From: Plasmopara viticola
Lineage: Eukaryota; Oomycota; Peronosporomycetes; Peronosporales; Peronosporaceae
Reading direction: 5' to 3'
Assembly (NCBI GenBank): GCA_001695595.3
Contig: MBPM02000005.1
Span: 1-64,000 of the forward strand
Length of the DNA stretch: 64,000 nt
Shown: positions 56,599 to 64,000 of the stretch, in pieces
Layout of the letters: each line of letters starts with the position of its first letter
How positions within the stretch are numbered: the stretch's first letter is position 1
Notes under the pieces: model-generated
Database searches by the model: none
Told to the model about the DNA's origin: nothing
Seen by the model: the letters and a program-made list of their open reading frames with translations, nothing else
Translations under genes and position numbers: made by a program

Positions 56599-58512
56599 GT
56601 TGGCTACGCTATTAAAAGTCACCACAGTGGTGCGGTTAAATTAATTGAATGTTTACGCAGTGTCTGCAACAATTTACTTATACTTAAAAGCATGCGTATG
56701 CACAACCTCTGAGTTTTATCGGCCTAGAGTTGTTAACATCGACACCTCTGCAACTTTAATTGAAACATTTGGGGATCGGATAGCTTTATGCAATTTTCTG
56801 GCCTAAATATGCCGGTTGATGATAATTGCTCTCTTAGGAGCCTTAGGCATTAGAAATGTGGTGAAGCAACGGATAAGACTTGTGTTGCTATTTTGACAAA
56901 ATGCATTGAGAGCTGTCAACTATAGTTCTTACTTTTCAGCCAGTCGGTGACTCATTTATCTCGTAGTGTATTGATAAGCAGCGTAAAATAAATAGCTCCC
57001 AACCTGCCATTAAGACATGCGTTGCTTCTTTGTCGTGAGTAAAGCAAATACTTGCAGGTGAGAGATTTTATTATTCTCTGATAGGTTATTTTAAGAAAGT
57101 TTTATTAAATCGAGCTGCTCGAGAATCAAAGTTTACAGAATGTGTCAAGCATAACGTGAAACGATACTTCGGCATATCGTCAATAGTTATATGTCACCCA
57201 CAGCGTCGACGTATGCGCCAAGCAGAAGGATATGTTTTTTTAATGCGTCGTGGAGTGGCTTTCAAAAACTCTGCCTGTATTACAAATCACGCCATGTTCG
57301 TTCTCTATGGTCTTGACAGTCCCTTTTTAGCCTCATGTTCTTCGACTCTTTTGAGTGATGTCGTGGTCGGAGTTAGCAAAACACTCAAGCCATACGGTGT
57401 GTGCTTGGTGCCGCTCCTATTCTTAAGTACTCCATTGCCTTCACAACCCGACGAATCACTTCGTCACATTGATTCCGGAGTTTGCACGGGATCAGGGCAC
57501 AGACTTTACTACATGGAAAACTGCACCCTGTGCCCTTCTTGAAGACCTTCTGGTGCAGCCAGCTCTGATCCTTCTTGTCGACCATTGTCGATGTAAAACG
57601 CCAAACTCTCGCGCAGATATCTCAAACTCAATAGCTACGACTTGACACGGTGCTTATGTTTCAATGTGGTATCTACGACATCGTCCGCCTTAAAGTCTTG
57701 CTCAACACCAGAAATAATCTTGAATTGCATCTAATGACTGTTGTTCGGTTGAGGTTTATCGGAAGTAAATCCGGCCAATTGTTAGAAAGGCACTGCCTTT
57801 TAAAGCGTCACGCACAACACTCGAAGAGTATTCTCGTTAAGACGCTTCATGGCTCCATTAATAAACGGCAAGTGAACTGGCAAGAAAGGTTGCGCGCCAC
57901 AAAGTCTGCCATGGGGCCGCTCAACAGTTGGTTTTTATATGTGGGACACCAGGAAAAGATCTGCACCGCTCATTCTTCAATCACAACAATCGCAGTTTAG
58001 GTGAAAGGCATAGGGCAGTGTCAAATTTTTTCATTCGTCGTCGCAAAAACAGGTCACACGTGGCGTCCATTGAAAGGTAGTCCACGCTTAGTGCGGCATT
58101 CATTCCATGGCTGGTGTGCAAATCGTCTTCTTTTTATGTGTTTGCACAGTAAATAACGCTTGATAAATGTGCATACGTGTTTGTCCAAATTTTCAACAGC
58201 ATAATGGCATCACGTGCTCGCCGCAACGACCTTGACATGAACACTAAGCTAAAAGCATTACTCATGACCAGGGCCAAGCAATTGATAAATAAGGTAGCAT
58301 GGCGTCAAAGTATAATGTTATGGTAGCGCTTTCGGCTTCTAAACATGCGTGAATCGCTAGTATAGTCGTAAAACACCAAAAGGGCGTAATTGTAACAACA
58401 GATACACGGTGTTGCAATCTAGCACTTTCTAAAGACTACTCGAAGCACAAAAATCGCCGGATGAGACTCACAGCCTCCGACCTGTTTATAAAGTTGCGGT
58501 TATATGCGCTCA
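56599..58512. other. Intergenic DNA with weak open frames
   Basis: Frames at 57156-57542 (plus), 57385-57585 (minus, ATG start, LHQKVFKKGTGCSFPCSK) and 57650-58000 (plus) have no domain I can name and overlap on opposite strands. The minus-strand 57300-58000 sequence has codon-like structure in several frames and may be a decayed transposon gene. Confidence 0.4.
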
Positions 58513-59643
58513 GCCGCGTTAATGTAATGTAATGTATTACGTTATCGCGTTGCCAAGGTATGCACGTGCTAGGCTCAGTCTGGCTAGTCCACGGCATAGA
58601 GTGGTGTCCGCATACGTCGAGTCTCGTTCGGCGGGCAGTGCATCCAGCACCGAGGTCGTATGGGTCTTCCATTTCTTTCGGTCTTGTGCAAGGGTACGTA
58701 CCACTTCGAGGTCTTGTGCTATCCGGAGTCGAAAGCCGGAGCCACGGGAAACAAGGTTGTGGTCGAGTGTCGAGGGGAGCGTGGTGCGGGGACGTCCGCG
58801 CCATTTTGCTGCGGTGGAGAAGAAGTAGGCACGCATCTGGTGGTTAGCTGGAATGTCGGGATAGCGGCGAAGTACATGGCCGAACAGGCGCCAGCGAGCT
58901 TGTGTCAGACGTAGTCTCAGCGGCCGCTCATCACAGAGGTCGTAGAGTCTTGCATTCGAAATGGGTCGGGGGTAGCGATAGCCAAGAGCGTAGCGAAGCT
59001 GGCGGCGATGGAAACTCTCGAGGCCGTGGAGCTCTGACTTGGTAAGAGCCCAGTTGTACAGCAGAATCGGTAGAACGTAGGTGTTGTACAATCGAATGCG
59101 TGTCTTGGGTGAGATGAACGTGGGGCGGAGCCAGACGGACCAGAGGCGGTGGAGCGCGAGGGTGGCCAGGGACTTGCGTCGGGATGGATCTTTAATATCG
59201 CCGAGGAGTGTTCCGAGCTTCTTAGTGTGGTGCCAGGTTTCTTCTCGGGATCGGGCGTGTCGAGTGGCGCCCGACGGGTTGCAGTGGCGGCGGATTTCGG
59301 TGACTTCGGTCTTGGCTTTTTTTTTTTTTTTCAGGGTTAGAAGGAAGTCATCAATGCGGTGCTCACCTCTATCGTAGATCTTGGTTTCTCGGAGGCCAAG
59401 GATATCGACGCGGTAGCGCCGGAGATCTTCGGGGAGTGTTTCGTGCTTCTTGCGCTTCGAACCTAGAGAATTCACATTAAAGGAGCCAATCCGGATGCGG
59501 TTGGCGCGGTTAAGGGCGTGGAAGGGGGTTTGGCCTGGTGCTGGAGACCGTCGCGTCGAGGGTGAGACTCGTTAGAGACCTGCAGATGCCCGAGAGCACC
59601 TGCCCGAAGCGCGCGAGCATTAAGCCCCCGCGCTGCCGCGTTA
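58513..59643 (-). mobile_element. LINE-type retrotransposon, internally deleted, with 9 bp target duplication
   Basis: GCCGCGTTA occurs at 58513-58521 and 59635-59643. The element (58522-59634) ends in a short (AATGT)n tail on the plus strand, that is, its 3' end is to the left. It has the N-terminal part of an AP endonuclease and the C-terminal end of a reverse transcriptase with most of both missing. Fragments of the same family are at 38576-38902 and 46144-46195. Confidence 0.85.
58537..59475 (-). pseudogene. LINE endonuclease-reverse transcriptase fusion, 312 codons
   Basis: An open frame with no natural ATG upstream of NSLGSKRKK; the endonuclease start FNVNSLG is encoded just before, at about 59478. 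About 45 residues of endonuclease (RYRVDILGLRETK) run into a lysine run encoded by a poly-A stretch (59317-59331). The frame then continues with the RT thumb and C-terminus: TRIRLYNTYVLPILLYN, LESFHRRQLRYALGYRYP, RWRLFGHVLRR. A full LINE ORF2 is usually around 1000 residues, so the catalytic core is absent. The frame stays open across the deletion joint, probably by chance or because this is a successful non-autonomous form. Confidence 0.8.
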
Positions 59644-60531
59644 GTATACCATAATGTATTGTGTACGCTGTTTACGTGCCCAGCCACCGGTAAAGAACTC
59701 TTTCTACAATTCGTGCAAGCTCGTTTATCTTGTGCTTCGTGAGGACGTGAATTTGCTGTGACCTTATATAAAGTGTTCCAAACCGTCCGTGAATCGGTGA
59801 TTGTCGTCCATGCGAGCAATGTGCGAGCTCTGCTGCCCTAATACAAGGTGTGCAACTTGCCATACATTGTAAGCTAGCGAATAAAGCTACAAGACGGCAG
59901 ATTGGATTTCATGGCCTTCAATCTTGACCCAACATTTGAATCTGGCTGCTTGGTTATAGGAGAAATTGTGATAGACCGCATACGTACATAAATGATTGTC
60001 GATATATGAAATCTTAGGCATGATTGCCGCAATAATTGCCTATCAAGAGTGGTAGACTTGATCTCGACATCACGAGTTCGTCCACTGCATTGATCGAAGC
60101 AATTCCCATGGTGGTTGATATGAGTAATAAGCTTTAAATCGCTAGCTTTGGTGGATTAGCTTGTATAACGCGAAGCATGCAAAGCGTTTTCGTAAAAGAG
60201 CGCGGTTGTATTGTGGTGACGGCCAACTTTAAGTTTTGAGTATCTCGGTATTCACAGGTGACAATGCTTCGGGTCATTAATCTTCATAAATTTCGTGGTT
60301 CATCCACTTCTCCTGCACTCTGAATAGCAATTGATAGCGCATACTTTCGATAAACGGGATATTTCGATTGCATATTTGCAGGGCTGATCGAACCTCTCCT
60401 GTGTGATGATGAATCGCGATTAATGCAGTCCTGTGTGTGGCTTTGAAGGAAAAAATAAACAGAAGTATGGGATTGCAATAGAAAGTGGATACTTGCTGAG
60501 TCGTACATTGTACATTTTTTTGGCGTACACA
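59644..60531. other. Intergenic DNA upstream of APRT
   Basis: No supported gene. Frames at 59472-59863 on the minus strand are the LINE 5' region and its flank. AT-rich. Confidence 0.5.
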
Positions 60532-60636
60532 ATGTGTACCAAATTTATTATACTATTGCTTAAAATCAGCGTCTGTTGTCTGTCACTTTTAATTGACCTT
60601 GCAAAAAGTGGGCTAGCAAATCTGACGCCAAACAAA

Positions 60637-61236
60637 ATGACCTTTAACTTAAACGTTCCGGAGGCAAGACAACAGGCGCTGGCCAGTCTGGTCGAGACCA
60701 TTCCCATCGTGCCTTTCAAAGGCGTCCAATTCTTTGACGTTGGCGGTTTGCTTGCGAATCCACAAAAGTTGCAATTGACGTTCGATTTACTGGTGCACTT
60801 TGTTACGCCCTTCATGGATCAGGTGGACGCTATTGGATGTTTTGACGCGCGCGGATTTTTGTTTGCGCCGTATTTGGGTGCCTTCTTTCGAAAGCGCGTC
60901 TTTATGTTGCGCAAACCCGACAAGATGCCGACCGTAAGTGACACGATTGAGTATTCCAAAGAGTACAAAGGTGATCATAGCAAAGGCGGCGATTGTCTTA
61001 GCATTCAGACGTATGCAGTGAACAAAGGAGACCAGGTGTTACTCGTGGACGACCTGCTGGCCACAGGTGGCACGTGCGAGGCTGGCCTCCTCCTCGTGCA
61101 GCAGGCAGGAGCTTTTGTGGTGGCCTGTATTTTTATTATTGAAATCGGCGTGCTTAATGGCCGTGGCCGCGTCAGTAAGGCCAGTACGGACAAGAAAATA
61201 CAGATTTTGTCGCTGCTTACGGAGAAGGACTTTTAG
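60637..61236 (+). CDS. APRT: Adenine phosphoribosyltransferase
   Basis: A 199-residue intact enzyme that salvages adenine to AMP using PRPP in the cytosol. Seen in order: N-terminal hood region with VPFKGVQFFDVGGLLANP (residues 25-42), FDARGFLF at 69-76, RKPDKMP at 92-98, the acidic/Tyr segment EYSKEYKGD at 105-113, and the PRPP-binding loop VLLVDDLLATGGT at 134-146, then IIEIGVLNGR. Length is in the usual 170-200 range. The ATG at 60637 is chosen because it gives the normal family N-terminus. An in-frame ATG at 60532 would add a 35-residue hydrophobic extension and could give an alternative form. The stop TAG overlaps a perfect donor GTAAGT (61236), with an acceptor atcacag at 61300, but splicing that 65 nt would again give TAG. 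Undamaged single-copy host gene. Confidence 0.93.
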   Translation: MTFNLNVPEARQQALASLVETIPIVPFKGVQFFDVGGLLANPQKLQLTFDLLVHFVTPFMDQVDAIGCFDARGFLFAPYLGAFFRKRVFMLRKPDKMPTVSDTIEYSKEYKGDHSKGGDCLSIQTYAVNKGDQVLLVDDLLATGGTCEAGLLLVQQAGAFVVACIFIIEIGVLNGRGRVSKASTDKKIQILSLLTEKDF

Positions 61237-64000
61237 TAAGTGGAAGTCTACAAATGCACCAACGGTGCTTTTATTCTATCGCTATAAAATATGATCACAG
61301 GGTGCTGGCGAAATTAATATAAATGTTACTTCCTTTCAATATAAAAAAAGTAAATTGTCACAGAAAAAATGGATATCAAATATTGCATAATTATTGTTTT
61401 GCAAATGCTCTGATTACCGCGTGTCTGTCAAATCAATACTAAGAGTATATTTTTGCCTACCTACAATTATGCTTTGTCGTGATAGTTACTCTACCTTAGC
61501 TTTAAGCTTACGCTAAACCAGGCTTATCCTCAAGTGTGGACCGAGAACATTTGGAAAATTGCATGACAGAGATTGAGTTCGGACAGTTTCGCGAATTTCT
61601 CTAGTCCGTCACACTTTATACGAGTGTATGCAAAAAAAGGTGTTGAGGACTTTTTTTGGCATTGTCATAGAATCATTTACTACGAAATGACCAGACTGAA
61701 CGAGTATCACGTGCAATCGAAGTGTTAAGTCGTGTGAGAAGAAAACACAAGTTTGTTTACACCTAACTCGCACGCTTACATTTTCTTCTACGAGCAATCG
61801 AAAGTCGTCAAATAAATGTGATACATATGCCAATACGGGAGCAATAAAGAACAACCGCTTTGATTACTTGCCTGAGAAAACTCCACCAAATACTTTAGTA
61901 AAGCGCACAAGGGACGAGTACAGCGCATCAACTTCTGGTTAGGCAATCGGAATCGGTTGTTAGACAATTTTCGCGGTGAGAAAATCAGCTAAGCGAAGTA
62001 AAATTTTTAACGTCTATTGCGTATCGTGACGACTAGAAAGGTCTGCATTGTCAAGTCACTTTTGGTGGAGAATTTTCGAATCGAGATCGAAGTATATGAG
62101 AGAATTTGTCATACTCGAAATAAAGGCTTCAACATTAAACACAACTCGTCACTCAGTGCAGACAAAATTGGGGTCATGCGACTACCAGTAGAGGCTGTGT
62201 CTAGTCACAAAAATGCTCTTAACTCGTGGTTGTTTATATTCGAATCAATCGACAAGTCTTGTGATTGTTGGCATCATCGTAATCTGGAGAGGAGCAACAG
62301 TCACGAGCCACAAATCTCGTCAGGAAGGAGGTTCCATGTTTCTAGCTGCGCACTCGGTCCCTTGGAAATTAAAAGAACTTTGTGAAGCAGCAACTCAGTC
62401 ACTTTTTTCAGCCCAATAAAACATAGCGTACAGCAATGGGCTAAACCTAATAAGGACGCCAATAAACTTTGCTCTGCTCCGCAACAAATCTTAGCTTTTC
62501 ATAAGGCACCTATTGTGCGTGTGTGTTTCGCGACTCTCACTTGAATGTATTCTTACGACTTTTGTCATGTGTACTTGTAGCTTGAACGAGCTAATACAGT
62601 GGCTGACGGCATTCGCTGCAACGTGTCGATTGTGCTTTGGTGAAAAAAAAATGTTTACATTTTTGAAGTATGCATCGCTTATACGAGGAGCTGGAAACCA
62701 CTTTAGTTTGCTTTAAAGCTGTATCAATGTACCGAGTCGTCAATTTTGCTTTGTATTGGCGATGCCTGCCTAAATTGAAAGCTCGATGCACAAAATTATG
62801 GTTGTTACAGATACATGTATAGATTAGAGCACTAAAACTCACGCGCAAGGACTAAGCTGCCTCTATCGCGGGATGCTGGTAGCTATTTGACCCATATTGA
62901 GACCAAGTTCTGTACCCCTCATTACACTATGGGGCTTTTATGATCAGTGGGGCGTCCAGCCAATCCAACTCTTTATTACCCAGTTGGGCGCGAGTGCGCT
63001 TACTCGTCCACATTAGTGACCTATCTTCGGCTGCCTTAATTCGGACCCTATGGGTAAATACATATGAGCAAATTGCTGTTTAATATACTACAAAAGCTGT
63101 CATGAGGCTTGTGGTCGCGATTTGTAAGACAATAATAACAACCACTGCTACAAGAAGTTCCATGGGCAAACAAAAATGCTCTATTCTACAACAAACTGAA
63201 CAACAATGTATCCTGCGTGGCAATTTTAAAATTGGGCACTGGCAATTTCATTGCGACAAAAGTATTGCTGAACGCTAGTTCAACGAATACTAGACACCGC
63301 TTTGATTTCCTTAGACTAATATGACCCCTCATACAAACAACGAGTGTCGTCCGTAAACGAATGTATGGACAGGTTCGTCGAAAACTTTCTCCAAAACCCG
63401 ACGTTCTTCTATCAAATGCGGTAGGAGAGGTTATCATACTTGACGTTTACGAAAGTTAATAAAATTGTGTCTTTACATAAAACCAAGCTTCAGGGATAAT
63501 AGCTGTTTTTCTGCTTAAAGAATTCTTAAAAGTGTGATGGCCGGACAAAGAGCCGCATACTGAGGCCTTTCAAATGATACTAAAACGGATATGGCAACAC
63601 TAGAAAGTTGAATATTGTGCATTTTAAGCATAATGGTTGGAACGAAAAAGTAGGATAAATACTAAGCAGTCCGTAAAATGTAATTTAATGCACAACCTTA
63701 AGACAAAAAATAACAGGTGGTCGCTTATTAAACATCTCTGTAGACGCCTCTTCTGTTAGTGCTGATTGAATTCGTCACACTTCGTAGCACTTGAAGTCAA
63801 TTTACGTTCACACTAGTAGATTAGCCACGAGAACTCACCCAAGATTTCAGAATCAAAAGAATGACCTTTTACATCCGTCGGATGACTTGTTGACTTTTAT
63901 GATCCTGATGAGCCGGCTGCAATTGCACCACTCCCTCAACCGAGATTTTTAATTGTATCTAGGCTCTTACGAGAAAAAGTTACGCTCGAGGCTCAAGAAT
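61237..64000. other. Intergenic DNA, no gene seen
   Basis: About 2.7 kb of AT-rich sequence. Open frames (62017-62385, 62513-62716, 63186-63437) lack convincing starts or any recognised domain. No repeat of the array or the LINE is present. Confidence 0.5.

Noticed and set aside
57385..58000. Possible integrase-like fragment on the minus strand (FYIDNG-like string)
   Set aside because: Only one short resemblance, frames broken, and no second catalytic motif found.
61600..63500. Several 60-120 codon frames downstream of APRT
   Set aside because: They lack ATG starts or recognised motifs, overlap on both strands, and are expected by chance.
1..64000. tRNA or rRNA genes
   Set aside because: I saw no convincing tRNA T-arm/acceptor pairing or rRNA core sequence; a covariance-model scan was not possible.

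Overview
The window looks like a gene-poor, repeat-rich piece of an oomycete (water mould) genome. The evidence is Crinkler (CRN)-type effector remnants carrying HVLVVIP-like motifs, 62-65 nt GT-AG introns, a fairly low GC content by eye, a FAR1-type Mutator-like (MULE) transposon and a LINE. The CRN family and the low GC would fit an Albugo-like or downy-mildew genome, but the species cannot be fixed from sequence alone. Plant pathogenicity is inferred from the family only.

Positions 1 to about 55,500 are one amplified array. Its unit is 9-10 kb. Each full unit carries a short (A-type) effector pseudogene at one end, a degenerate interior of about 5 kb, and a long (B-type) effector pseudogene in opposite orientation at the other end. 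Four units lie head to tail (U1 8522-16255, U2 16256-25488, U3 26062-36325, U4 36621-46141). A flanking unit on each side is inverted (U0 1-7947, U5 46706-55497). This makes two large inverted repeats: about 10 kb arms (1-10045 against 23960-34033), and U4 against U5 centred near 46.4 kb. Adjacent gene copies sit head to head across about 570 bp spacers with mirrored promoter-like motifs.

The amplified gene is a chimera. It has a signal-peptide-like start, a Tyr/His/Gly/Asp-rich YGHGND repeat, a CRN linker ending in HVLVVIP, and an HNH_2-like nuclease domain. B-type copies add a second CRN-like linker (HVSVVI) and an unrecognised C-terminal region. Nine copies are seen. All have frameshifts or stops, many of them shared, so disruption preceded amplification. 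A-type copies share a one-base deletion that turns the YGHGND frame into a Thr-rich frame fused to the CRN linker. Next to each A-type copy lies a small open frame; its best version (54031) has two GK(Y/H)K...W-type motifs like DUF3820/ExoX-C-like proteins.

U0 and U3 carry the same approximately 3.4 kb insertion containing a 1.95 kb MULE with about 60 bp inverted ends and a broken transposase. U4 alone carries a 327 bp internally deleted LINE copy with a 12 bp target duplication. Its parent-like copy is at 58522-59634 with a 9 bp target duplication.

From 55.5 kb on the DNA is single copy. Two host genes are supported: a 93-residue two-exon protein (56253-56598) and adenine phosphoribosyltransferase (60637-61236). 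The rest shows no recognisable gene.
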